DNA of 64,000 nt. Origin: Metarhizium brunneum. Lineage: Eukaryota; Ascomycota; Sordariomycetes; Hypocreales; Clavicipitaceae. The stretch is taken from the NCBI RefSeq assembly GCF_013426205.1, contig NC_089422.1, positions 682,001 through 746,000 of the forward strand. Direction: 5' to 3'. Positions within the stretch are counted from its first letter, which is position 1; the number at the start of each line of letters is the position of its first letter. Positions 1 to 10,648 of the stretch are shown here, one piece after another. The notes under the pieces are model-generated. The model was not told where the DNA came from. It saw nothing but the letters and a program-made list of their open reading frames with translations, and searched no databases. Made by a program: the position numbers and the translations under genes.

Positions 1-2
1 GC

Positions 3-566
3 AAGGTCTCTCGCATCCACGACCCTGTGTTGAGCGACTACCAGATCCGCGACCTCAACGACGAGATCAACAAGCTCATGCGGGAAAAGCACATGTGGGA
101 AATACAAATACGGAACTTGGGAGGGCCAAATTATATGCGCACAGCAGGAAGGATATACGACGAGGAAGGGCGGGAGATACCAGGCGGTGGGAAAGGGTAC
201 AAGTACTTTGGACGGGCGAAGGAGTTGCCTGGCGTCAAGGAGCTGTTTGACGCGGCGAAAGCCAAGGCGGCAAGGAAGGAGGATAAGCCGCTGGAGGACA
301 GGCGCGATCTACGGAAGAATGTGGATGCGGCGTATTATGGGTTCGCGCCGGGTGAAGAGGACGATGCGTTGTTGGCGTATGAGGCGGAGAAGGAGAGGTT
401 GGCCGTGGCGAATTTGCTGAAGAACGGACCGCAGGAACCTCCGGAGGGATGGGAGGCTTTGCCTGGTGACACGGGCGATGGACAGGTTTGGGTTTTGCCG
501 ACGATGGAGGAGGTTCAACAGGAACTCATTGAGAGGAGGAGGCAGAAGTTGCTGGATCAGTTGTAG
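3..566 (+). CDS. ISY1: Pre-mRNA splicing factor ISY1 (3' part)
   Basis: This is the C-terminal 187 or so residues of ISY1, a component of the NineTeen (Prp19/Cwc) complex that acts on the catalytic spliceosome in the nucleus. The frame is open from base 3 and starts in the diagnostic conserved stretch SRIHDPVLSDYQIRDLNDEI, followed by NKLMREKHMWEIQIRNLGGP. After an acidic linker it ends in a charged helix (EVQQELIERRRQKLLDQL) before a TAG stop. The methionine-like codon at 27 is a GTG inside the domain, not a start. The true start lies upstream of the window, so the entry is 5'-partial. Identification is strong because the whole ISY1 core is recognisable; only the N-terminal exon(s) are missing. 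Confidence 0.93.
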   Translation, partial: KVSRIHDPVLSDYQIRDLNDEINKLMREKHMWEIQIRNLGGPNYMRTAGRIYDEEGREIPGGGKGYKYFGRAKELPGVKELFDAAKAKAARKEDKPLEDRRDLRKNVDAAYYGFAPGEEDDALLAYEAEKERLAVANLLKNGPQEPPEGWEALPGDTGDGQVWVLPTMEEVQQELIERRRQKLLDQL

Positions 567-2676
567 GAATGGTGTTGGGAGATGCCGGACATTTGGGGAA
601 ACGTGATGACAATCTTGGCCATGGTGGGTTGTGCACAGCGACGGGCTGAGGGAATATGGCAGAGGCATTCATTACCCTACGAGTTGCTGTGATTTTGCAG
701 CCTTCGCGCCGTTGTGCTGGGACGGTGACGATGTATCCGTCGTCATCGTCGTCGTCGTCGCACAGCCGGTCCGGGCTGAACATGTCGCGATATTTAGTAT
801 GCGTTATCCGTGATGAGGCAGTATCTGGAGTTACGGGGCTGTTTTCTAGGCGTTAGCATTTAAGGTTGATCTCGGGGTTAAACTGGGTGGCTTAACGGCG
901 TACATGAAGGATCCGGAGATGAATGGGTCAATTCTAGAAATCATCGAGTGAAATGCTCCGTGAGAAAATGGGGACTTTCGATCAAGTCCCCGGTTTGTTT
1001 ATAGCCGGACGACCAGGGTCTTGTTTAGTGCGATGGCTTGAGAGGCAGCATTGAGCGTCAATCTAAGGCAATACAACGCCAACTGCAACGTCGTAATATC
1101 ATTGATCCTTGATTAACCAGACGTGGTCCTCGCGCCTAGCAGGATGCGGCAGCCGGGGTAGTGGCCATGCTCAAGACGATGAACGGGCTGACTGGTTGTG
1201 AGCCTCTTCCACGGCAGATTGGTGAATTATTATATGCGAAGTACTCCAGCAAAGTTGACAATGAGACACCGAGTGTCCACTGAAGATGACGAGCGAAACA
1301 TGTCGATATGCCAAGCTGCAGACGGCCTTTGCTAGCTTCAGGGGTCGCAACCAATGGGCACAGACCGGCCCAATCGTTTGAGAGATGATAACATCGTCGT
1401 CGACCAATCGAAGGCTGGAGGGACTTGGCCTGCTTCGCCCCCAGGCTCGAGCTAGCGAGAAATAACCTTTGACAATGACTTCGGGAACTTTGGTACAGAC
1501 AGAGCACCGAGGACCTGAATTGGCAATATTGAACGCCACACATTTGTCAAATATCGGAAATGAGGAATATTGTCGACGATTGCCTCAAGCGAAACCGTCG
1601 TGTGGCAGGCGGGCATCCTCATCACACGGGAAGAAGAGAGCCATTTCCTCCTCGCGTTGTAGATGACGATAAGAATTCATCCGAGCGAGGATGCTTCAGG
1701 AGGGGTCCGTCCGGGGCGGCTAGGATTCAGGTGAACGATCAATTGATTGCACTTGGACGGTGTTGGACCCATGGACGAACCCCTGAGGGAATACGGCCAG
1801 GAGCATGCATGTGAAGTCTGGCCAACCTTGAACCAGCTCGGCTCCGCTTATGTCTCACCACCCAACCCTTAGCTGGGCCACCGGGCTGGAACGCTCTCGG
1901 GACATTGCAATCAGAGTAGGCCAATGTGGTCTAGAGCCGTCGTCGGCTTCCATATGGTATGCAGGCATCGAGACAGGGCTGTGATGAAGGGTCAAGAGTG
2001 AAGCGCAAATGACGAGCGGCAGTGCATGTTTTGTTGCTTCTCGAAAAAAACGGATGCCGGGGACAGATGGGCCTAACCTAACCAACGCGCCGTTTTAGCT
2101 TCCTCTCGACTCGAACTTCCCATCGTCACCTTCAACCTCGTGTCCAGTCCAACACAGGAAAAGAGGGCCTCGTCGCCACTCGTGTCAGGTCTGCTCTTCT
2201 ATGATTGCGCTTGTCGTCTGACCGAAGCCCTTCTGTCCACTCTTTTGTTATTTCTTGCCGTTATTTTATATTTTTAATTCCAGCACTCGCCGGTGCATCA
2301 GCAACTGCTTTCGCGCGCCAGCCGTGTGTCTTTTCTGTCTCGCCCCAAGAATTCTGCACCAGACCGTTGCATACCCGCCCCAGTCTTTGAGCAGGAAACA
2401 ATCTTCGGGCTCGTACAGTGAACGGCGCAGTCATTACGACAATCATGCTCGGACAAGACCTCCAACCTCATCAGAGCCACCAGACTCCTTATTAATGCGC
2501 TCACGCGCTGCCACCACTCGATATAATAGCCGCTCTCTACGAACAGTGGCGAATCGCCATTCCTTGTCAAATAATTCACCTTGCCTTTAATATGTGAGCT
2601 GCGACGACGGCCAACACTGGAGACCGGCACTAATACCCTCGCAGTCTAATTATAATACGCTTCACCAGACCTCAAA
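567..2676. other. Intergenic region, no gene seen
   Basis: About 2.1 kb between ISY1 and the gene at 2677. Open frames on both strands (for example the minus-strand frame at 1136-1543) are low complexity, lack recognisable motifs and have no convincing splice pattern. A short imperfect GTC trinucleotide run lies at 738-760. The last 500 bases, rich in C and T, are the likely promoter and 5' UTR of the downstream gene. Confidence 0.5.
738..760. repeat. Short GTC trinucleotide repeat
   Basis: A run of about seven GTC-type triplets with one interruption (CGTCGTCATC, then four GTC units) downstream of ISY1. It is an ordinary microsatellite with no sign of function. Confidence 0.6.
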
Positions 2677-4842
2677 ATGGTGTCATTCTTTGGATTGAAG
2701 CTTGGAAGTGATAGAAAAAAGGCGCAGTACGTTGAATGAGGCTCCGAGTGGACGACAACTCCTAACCCTTGCTGTATTAGAAGCAAACAAGCCCAAGGCA
2801 AGGCACCGCCGAAATGGAATCGCTTTGATCGGAACGCTCTTGGCGAGGGTCAATACTTGGAGAAGGACCTCTCGCCACCGCAATTCCCATCCTCAACTTC
2901 AAGACCCGGCACCGCAAATTCGACTCGAAGCATGTCCAATTGGCGAGCTGTATTCAAAAATCCGGCAATGACTTCGTCCTTGATCGACCTGGCACCGCCT
3001 AAACGACCGCCAAGTACGGGGAGCTTGCGCCATGCTGCTTCACATGTGAACCTTCGACCAGGCATGGCTTTGCCGACTGCCTTGGGGGGCAATGGACTTC
3101 GACCCGGAACACCTAGTAGACCATCAGGAGCCAAAAAGGCAGGCTGGGTGAATCCCTTGGACGTTCACTTTTGCAAGAACCCCGCCAATACTCATCCAGG
3201 CACGCCCCTAGGACGCAATCCTGTTGTGACGGGCCCCGTTGCTCTAGGTTCCCCGAATAATCCAACGGGCCAGTTTGATTTCGGGCAACATACCGATGGA
3301 CAGGAAACTAGCAAGAATACCAACAAACATGTTCCATCGGCTACGGCGCACAGTCGCAAGTCGGATGAAGAATTTGTAGCATCAAACCAGTATCCGTCAC
3401 CGCCGCCGTCAGACACCGGTTCTGAGGGGGCACTCTCACCCATGAATTTGCCCGCCCTCGACAACCATTCGCCGACCAGGAAACGAGATGCCGCCAGTTC
3501 TCCGGGGAATGTGGATATGCCGGAGCCGACATCTCCGCCCAGTCCAATGCCACTTGTCCAACCGACAAGTCCTGACCGTCTCGGAGGCCCAATTGTTCGA
3601 AATTCGCCGGCACGGCGAGATACGTTTGCCTTTCATCAACCTCGTAGACAAAGTTTTACAAAGGAGTTTGAGGAAGTCCACAGAGCAACAATGATGCATC
3701 CGCCAAAGGAAGGATTCAGCGGCAACTTTGCAGATTTCGATTTTGGCGAAAGCGTCATCAGGACCACCAGTACCATGAGCGAGACGGAGGGAGACCCAAG
3801 CTTTGAGGCTGCAAGACGGCCGAGTACGTCACCCGAGGCCACCAAGGAGTCGGGTCGTGGACTGGCACCAACAGCTTCAGAACCCATACCATCTTCGTCA
3901 CTGAAACAGACTGAAAGAGAAGAGTCAAGGCGGCCGGCTCCCACTTATACCCCAGAAGGCCAGGCCACAAACGTGATTGATCAATTACCGAGGTCTCCTA
4001 GAGACCGCGCCTTGCGGACATTGGGCCCTCCGCCAGCCGCCGCTGGTGCATACAGAGCACATAGTAATGGGACTGGTATGGGTTTTCCGCAGGGCTTCAA
4101 ATCTCGTTTCGACTCGGAGAAGTGGTCGCGAGCTACACCTCCGAGACCACTGCAGCCTGTCCTGCCCCCTTCTGTAATACATGATGTTGAAACCGCAGCC
4201 ATGAGGTCTTTCGGCCCGGCACCCGATTCAGGAATCGGTTATACGAGCAGAGAACCGACACCGAGGCAGACTGAGAAATTGCCTAGTAGCCCCTTCTCCA
4301 GACCACCGATGGAAGGAAATTTTCCCATGTCCAAGGGATTGCCACGAGGCCGACGACCAGGACCACCGCCACCACGACCGTCATCTTCCGATGATGATAA
4401 TGCGTTACCATTTCCGATGTGGTCGGATTTTGACATGTCGGAGCCTCGTCGATCTGCCATGCCCGCGCCTCTGACGCCTAGTCGTCCAAGCCCCAGCCAG
4501 GATCCTAGATCTGGCCTATCTACCTCAACATCTGCCGCATCTCCACGCATTCCTAGTCCAACATTTCCATCGTTGGCCAAATCTATTTCCAACTCTAGCG
4601 ACTCATTCGGCAAATCAATCGACATGGACAACAACGAACCTCTCGGTTCCACCACTCTGGGCGGGTTCCCATCTCTTGATGGACGGCCAAGTACAAGCGG
4701 AGGAACAAGCTCCATACGAGTTGAGGCGAAAAAGGCACCACCACGACCAGCGCCGGTTACTCTACCTCCTTCGTCGAACAAGGGTATCCACGCAGGTTTA
4801 AGGTCGCCGGTTTTGACAGAGTCCCTTGGAACTTTTATCTGA
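2677..4842 (+). CDS. Disordered Pro/Ser-rich protein, unknown function
   Basis: Two exons: 2677-2726 and 2781-4842, joined across a 54-bp intron (GTACGT..TTAG), giving 703 residues. I chose the ATG at 2677 because it opens a conserved-looking N-terminus (MVSFFGLKLGSDRKKAQ) and the splice keeps the frame, leading into KAPPKWNRFDRNALGEGQY. The rest is almost entirely low complexity: Pro, Ser, Thr and Arg rich, with many SP/TP sites and PPPRP-type proline stretches around residues 510-530. No globular domain, signal peptide or membrane segment is visible. Many SP and RxxS sites would suit a phosphorylated scaffold or cell-polarity protein, but that is inference. Continuous coding over 2 kb supports a real gene; the function is unknown. 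Confidence 0.85.
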
Positions 4843-5443
4843 GGGAGGATGCTGAATGATATGACTTATGGGATTACCTTTTGGGCGGGATACTGGATTA
4901 CTTTCGTTGACGAGATACAAGACAAGTGGTTAAGGTATCTTTATGATTTCTCAGTATATATTACCTTTAGATATCGACTTTCTACGCATGCTCTCATCAC
5001 CCCCTTGTTGAACTGTTTATGGGTCTCGCACATGCAAAATCCTCGTCAAGTGGCACATGTAGAGGCCGGCTCCGGCCGCAATGTCTCAACGACCAACAGC
5101 GATCACAAAGCTATTGAGGGTGTACATTAAAACAGCGAGCACATTCACTGGCTAGAATCATCTACTTTCTTCAAGGTCTTGATCAAGTTTACCCGACTAC
5201 AATGACGACTTGTTGTGGTGGCGTATGCTAAGTACTCAAGTGCGCATATGGGCGGCACGTGAAATGGTGTGCTAACTGACTAAGCACCAACCACCACCGA
5301 CATCGCCCTCATTAACAATCAAGTTTATGAGATGCAATCTCACTTACATCCTGCCGACTCATTCCAAGTGGCCCGTTGCTCAATTCCGTTGACCACTACT
5401 TGTCTCTCGGTCAAGTAATCAGAGCCGCTGTGCCATTGCGACA
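4843..5443. promoter_or_regulatory. Intergenic region / promoter of acyltransferase gene
   Basis: 600 bp holding the 3' end of the preceding gene and the promoter of the MetX-family gene at 5444. The one clear element is a CACGTG box at 5256-5261. No further gene is visible. Confidence 0.5.
5256..5261. promoter_or_regulatory. CACGTG E-box upstream of sulfur-amino-acid gene
   Basis: A perfect CACGTG palindrome 183 bp before the start codon of the MetX-family gene; in reverse it reads TTTCACGTGCC. Cbf1-type bHLH proteins bind TCACGTG in yeast sulfur-gene promoters, so the placement fits sulfur control. A single 6-bp site is weak evidence on its own. Confidence 0.35.
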
Positions 5444-6940
5444 ATGGCATCCCGGTCCGCGGTAAACACCCGGCACATCTACAAAGCCCTCACAAGGCCG
5501 ACATCCGCGCGGCTCATCGGCCTTGCCAGAATCCAAAATGCAGCCTTGTCGTCCTCTCCGCGGGCCAAATCGGGCGCGGCCTCAAACCCGGCCATGGCAT
5601 TCCCCTGTCTAGACGCCCTGGAAACCAAGTCTGCCACCTTGCAAGCGAGCCGGTCCTCGTCCGGCCCCGAGCCCAGCTACACGTCTGGACCGACGGAGAC
5701 GTTCCATTGCAAAGATCCGCTGCTCCTCGACTGGGGCGGCATCCTGCCCGAGTTCACCATTGCGTACGAGTCGTGGGGCGCCGTCAACGCAGACAAGTCC
5801 AACGTCATCCTGCTTCACACGGGGCTGTCGGCGTCGTCGCACGCCCATTCCACCGAGGCCAACCCCCAGCCCGGCTGGTGGGAGAAGTTCATCGGGCCCG
5901 GCGCGCCGCTCGACACGAACAAGTACCACGTCATCTGCACAAACGTCATCGGCGGGTGCCACGGCTCCACGGGGCCCAGCAGCATCGACCCGGGCAACGG
6001 CGAGCGCTACGCGACGCGGTTCCCGATCCTGACCATGCAGGACATGGTGCGCGCGCAGTTCCGGCTCCTCGACCACCTGGGCGTGGACAGGCTCCACGCG
6101 AGCGTGGGCTCGTCCATGGGCGGCATGCAGTCGCTCGCGGCGGGCGTGCTGTTCCCCCAGCGCGTCGGCCGCATCGTCAGCATCTCGGGCTGCGCGCGCT
6201 GCCACCCCTACAGCATCGCCATGCGCCACACCCAGCGGCAGGTCCTCATGATGGACCCCAACTGGAACCGCGGCTTCTACTACGACGCCGTGCCCCCGCA
6301 CGCGGGCATGAAGCTGGCCCGCGAGATCGCCACCGTCACCTACCGCTCCGGCCCGGAGTGGGAGCAGCGCTTCGGCCGCCGCCGCGCCGACCCGGCCCGC
6401 CCGCCCGCCCTGTGTCCCGACTTCCTCATCGAGACGTACCTCGACCACGCCGGCGAGAAGTGGTGCCTCGGCTACGACCCCAACTCGCTGCTGTACGTCA
6501 GCAAGGCCATGGACCTGTTCGACCTCGGCCGCGACAGCCAGCTGGCCGCCCGGGACCGCCGCCAGGCCCGCCGCGACGGCACCTACGCCGCCGACGACGC
6601 CGCGTGCTCGCTGACCCTGCCGCCCCGGCCGTACGAGGAGCAGCCCGCCAGCGAGGTCGACACCTCGGCGCCCCTGGAGCCCGCCTCGTCGAGGCCCCCC
6701 GAGGATCTGGTCCTCGGCCTGGCCGCCCTGAGGGACACGCCGACGCTGGTCCTTGGCGTCGCGAGCGACATACTGTTTCCGGCGTGGCAGCAGCGCGAGA
6801 TTGCGCAGAGCCTGCGCCTAGCTGGGAACAGGGGCGTCACGCACGTCGAGTTGAGTGAGGAGATGAGTCTCTTTGGACACGATACCTTCTTGTTGGACCT
6901 GGAGCATGTTGGCGGGAATGTGAGGATGTTTTTGAATTAG
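5444..6940 (+). CDS. MetX-family serine/homoserine O-acyltransferase, mitochondrial
   Basis: An intronless gene of 498 residues encoding an alpha/beta-hydrolase-fold acyltransferase that transfers an acyl group from acyl-CoA to the hydroxyl of serine or homoserine, feeding cysteine or methionine synthesis. The catalytic triad is visible: Ser224 in the nucleophile elbow GSSMGG, Asp442 in VASDILFP and His479 in FGHDTF. The family stretch [18 protein letters not shown] lies upstream. The first 45 or so residues are rich in Arg, Ser and Ala and lack acids, as in a mitochondrial presequence, followed by a linker before the enzyme core at about residue 85. A targeted member of this family is more like Aspergillus CysA / fission-yeast Cys2 (serine acyltransferase) than cytosolic homoserine acetyltransferase, but substrate choice cannot be read safely. 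An insert near residues 365-425 is rich in Ala, Arg and Pro. The core is markedly GC rich at third positions. Confidence 0.9.
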   Translation: MASRSAVNTRHIYKALTRPTSARLIGLARIQNAALSSSPRAKSGAASNPAMAFPCLDALETKSATLQASRSSSGPEPSYTSGPTETFHCKDPLLLDWGGILPEFTIAYESWGAVNADKSNVILLHTGLSASSHAHSTEANPQPGWWEKFIGPGAPLDTNKYHVICTNVIGGCHGSTGPSSIDPGNGERYATRFPILTMQDMVRAQFRLLDHLGVDRLHASVGSSMGGMQSLAAGVLFPQRVGRIVSISGCARCHPYSIAMRHTQRQVLMMDPNWNRGFYYDAVPPHAGMKLAREIATVTYRSGPEWEQRFGRRRADPARPPALCPDFLIETYLDHAGEKWCLGYDPNSLLYVSKAMDLFDLGRDSQLAARDRRQARRDGTYAADDAACSLTLPPRPYEEQPASEVDTSAPLEPASSRPPEDLVLGLAALRDTPTLVLGVASDILFPAWQQREIAQSLRLAGNRGVTHVELSEEMSLFGHDTFLLDLEHVGGNVRMFLN

Positions 6941-7428
6941 AATAACTGGATTGATAATAAGGGATACGAGTTGGATGTGGTGTCGACGGTGTACACGGGT
7001 GGGATCCTGTACTTTTTTATTTTAATTAGCGTGCATAATACTGCGTTTTGATGTATTTTGTACGGAGCATGTACACTTGTTTACCGGGAGGCAATAATGA
7101 GCCACCGTCACCTGGGCCTGCGGGATTGGTGCGTACGTTTGCCTCGGATTGATTGTACCCGATGCGTTGGCAGGGTAATTGACTCTTTTTACACTTCACC
7201 AGAGTGACATGACGCGAATATTTTGCACATTGAGCTACCGACCACAACGATTGACGTACATGCAGAGACAAAGAAATCCAAGCACTAAATTCGAAACCAA
7301 CTTTTGTTTTGCCAGCGCTGTTGAAGAGCCAGCGTCACTTCCGTATGCCAAGGCATATATGTTGAAACCATCCACATTCCCCTAGTCGCATCATATCCTA
7401 CTCCTGGATAAGAACCCCCGCCGACACT
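6941..7428. other. Convergent intergenic region
   Basis: Shared 3' region between the acyltransferase gene (plus) and the Mg2+ ATPase gene (minus). It is AT rich with no gene seen. A TACGGAG heptamer, part of the motif that recurs elsewhere in the window, lies at 7061-7067. Confidence 0.5.
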
Positions 7429-10400
7429 TTACAGCCACGTCTTAAAAATCTTGATGTAGATCATCTTCACAATCTGCACCTCGATGCAGTACAGCAGCAG
7501 CTCCGCCACCAAAAACCCAACATACGACGGCGCCGGCTGCTCAAAGCTAAGGCCCCGCTGGACTGGCGGGATCCAAGGGAGCACAAAGCCAATGATCATG
7601 ATGGCCGTGGTAGACAGGGCAAGGGGCTTGGCGGCCCGAGATTGGATGAATGGGATCTTGGCGGTTCTCAAGAGGTGTACGATGAGTGTTTGCGTGAGAA
7701 GACTAGTTTCTTGTCAGATGATTCTGCGGACAGGGGGACTGGAAGCCGTCAAGGGAAAAAGACACGAAACGTACCCTTGGAGGAACCAGTGGGTTTGGAA
7801 ACGCTTCACGTCGACTGCATTATCGGCGGTTTGGATGCCGTAAAAGAACCAGCCTAGTGAAAAGGTGAGGATGTCGATGACGGAACTAGTTGGGCCGAGG
7901 ACGACAACAAAGCGAAGGAGATCTGTGGTTGTTAGTTAGGGTGACACGGTTCGATGGAGATGGGTTGATATTACCCCATGTCTTCCAAGTCTTGGGTGTA
8001 GCCAAATACTCGGGGTCGACTCGATCCCATGGGATGGCTATCTGGCTAATGTCGTAAAGCAGGTTTTGCGCCAGAATTTGAATACCCAACATCTAAGACC
8101 TGTCAGTTTGATTCCCGTCTGCCGTCGGCGGAGAAAAGACGCACCGGAGTGAACGGAAGCCAAGCAGAAGCTACAAGCATACTGAAGACGTTGCCAAAGT
8201 TGGAAGAAGCCACCATCTACACGTCGTTAGTGCCGCTCGACTAAACCGCGGTCCAGAATATCCCACCTTGATGTACTTGATAGTGTTGCCATGGGTGAGA
8301 CGACCAGTTGTCACACTGGTAACAATAATGCCCAATCCCTTCTCCGTCAGAATCAGATCTGCACAATCCTTGGCAACACTCGCTCCAGAGTCAACCGAGA
8401 TGCCCACATCGGCCTTTCGCAGTGCAATACAGTCGTTGATGCCATCGCCAAGCATTCCAACACAATGGCCCGCCTTTCGCAAACTGCCGATAACAAGAGC
8501 CTTTTGGTTGGGCGTCAGCTTAGCAAAAACCTTGCAGGTCTTGACAACATTATCGAATTCATCGGTGTCTTCCAGAAGCGATAGTTCGGGTCCAGTGATG
8601 GCTTGCAAGTCGTCGTCTTCGGAGCCCTCATCGCGGCCAATGAGGTCAAGACGCTGACAGACGTTGACGGCCACAGGGAGCGCGTCACCTGTGAGTACCT
8701 TGATCTCGACACCAAGCTTCTTCAGCTGGGCAATTGATTCGGCAGCATCATCCTTCGGTGGGTCGATGAAGCTAATCATGCCTTCGAGGACCATGCTGGA
8801 CTCAAGTTCGTGCAGACCATCCTCGTCTTCCCTGCTGATGTCGCCGATTTGCTTCATTGCGACCAAGAGGACACGGTATCCGTCCTTGTTAAGAGAATTC
8901 ACTCGCTCTAAGAGAGTCTGCTTGATCTGGAAATCAAGGGGAAGGGCAACACCACCTTGTCGGACCATGCTGCACACACGTAGGACTTCTTCAAAGGCGC
9001 CCTTGCAAATGAGCAGGTTGGCTCCGGTAATACCCTTGACAACGCAGGCGGACCTGCGGCGCTCAAAGTTGAAGGGGATTGCGGCAACATTTTCGTATTG
9101 AGCGGTGTTGACACGGCAGCCGTCGGGCATTCGATAGTCCAAGATGGCGCCGTCAATATTGTTACCGTTGGAACCTTGCACCACCGCATCGACAGTAGCC
9201 AGTTTCAGGACATTAACATTGCTATCGCCGTTGCAATCGAGGTATTGACACAGGGTGATTTCGTCCTTGGTCAGGGTTCCCGTCTGTCCGTGTTAGCGCT
9301 CGACATTCTTACTTCGTAAGGAGAGTGTATTCACCTTGTCACTGCAGAGGACAGTCATGGCACCCAAATTCTGAACCGAATCGAGTCGCTTGGAGATGGC
9401 CTTCATCTTGGAGAGTACATAGGCACCGCGGGCGAGGTTGGCATTGACGATGGCGGGAAGCATTTCGGGAACCAATCCAACGGCCACACTGATGCTGTAG
9501 AGAGCAGCGGCGTCCCAATCCTTGGTAGTATACCCAGAAATACCCAGCACCTAAGAAAATTGAGTAACTCATTTGCATCGTTTTCCAGGACGATAACTTA
9601 CCAGTGGAACCATGGTGAGCATGAAACCAATCAGCATGTAGCTAACGTGTCGAATACCCAGCTGGAAAGAGTTGGGTTCACGTCGCTTCTTGAGTTCTTT
9701 GGCCATGCTTGCAATCAAGACATCTGCGCCAGTTCGAAGAACCAAGGCAACTCCATTACCCGAGATAACACTTGTTCCCATGAACGCAATGTTGCTGAGA
9801 TCGAAAAGGGTTGTGCCTTTCTCGCCAGATACGCTGGGGGTCTTGGGTACCGGGTCGTTTTCCCCAGTCCATGTCGACTGACTAACTCGAAGAAAGCTGG
9901 CTTCCAAAATCAAGCAGTCGGCAGGCATGACAGAACCGGGCGAAAGAACCACAACGTCTCCAGGAACAAGATCCTGTTCGGCAACGGTCTTGCTGCTAGC
10001 CTCGCTACTGGGAGTGGACACTTTTTGGCTCAGAGACATGTTTGGCTGGCGACGAACATCGAGATTACAGGAAACCGATGCCTGGAGCTTGAAGACTGCC
10101 AAGCTGCTTCGATACTCTTGCCAGAAGCGAACAGCTACGGAGATGATGACCATGACAAGCAAGACGGTGAAGCCTTTCTACAGATGATGGAGTTAGCAAA
10201 TGTCATGTTTACTTTCTTGTCCGCCAAGAGCAAATGCGAACAAAATACATACCCAATCTCCAGGAGGAATAGCAGCATTGATGATGGCGAGGGCAATTAG
10301 CAGGATATTGAAGGGGTTCGGGATGGTCTTGAGAAGGGTGATGAACCAAGAAGGAGCCGTATGGGTTGGTAGCACGTTAGGCCCCTTGATGGATCGGCGG

Positions 10401-10648
10401 GCATCAGCCTCTTCGTCAGTCAGTCCATCCTTGTGAGTCTGCAAATGGTCGAGTACCATGTCAGGATCCATTCCTGCAAAGGCCGTCAAAATAGCCTCCG
10501 CAGAGGTGTCCGCGGCCAACGAAGGGAGGCTAAGCCATGACATGTTGGCAGGCCATGAAGCCGTTCGGGAGAGTCCAAATCGAGAAGCCAGTCCGCGGAC
10601 TAGACCAGTCTTGCCAGCCTTGCTGGAAACGTTGGAGAGAAAGGGCAT
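7429..10648 (-). CDS. P-type IIIB Mg2+-transporting ATPase (MgtA-like)
   Basis: Eight exons on the minus strand (10648-10253, 10177-9602, 9550-9335, 9283-8267, 8216-8145, 8092-7975, 7922-7775, 7702-7429) give 938 residues. Every junction has GT..AG ends and keeps frame; the first five introns are all phase 0. The protein is a P-type ATPase of the magnesium-import class. Hallmarks in order: actuator loop TGEN, the M4 stretch [19 protein letters not shown], phosphorylation motif SDKTGTLT with Asp395, hinge GDGIND, then the class-specific C-terminal membrane half with [39 protein letters not shown] and [20 protein letters not shown]. Known family members use ATP to move Mg2+ inward across the plasma membrane. 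Length matches bacterial MgtA/MgtB (about 900). The class is mainly prokaryotic, so an intron-rich fungal copy is notable. The N-terminal 60 residues are basic and Ser rich. No regulatory leader was identified. Confidence 0.92.

Noticed and set aside
5609..6858. Long antisense (279 codons) and alternate-frame (383 codons) ORFs over the acyltransferase gene
   Set aside because: Shadow frames of a GC-rich coding sequence; the Arg/Pro/Ala-rich translations have no motifs.
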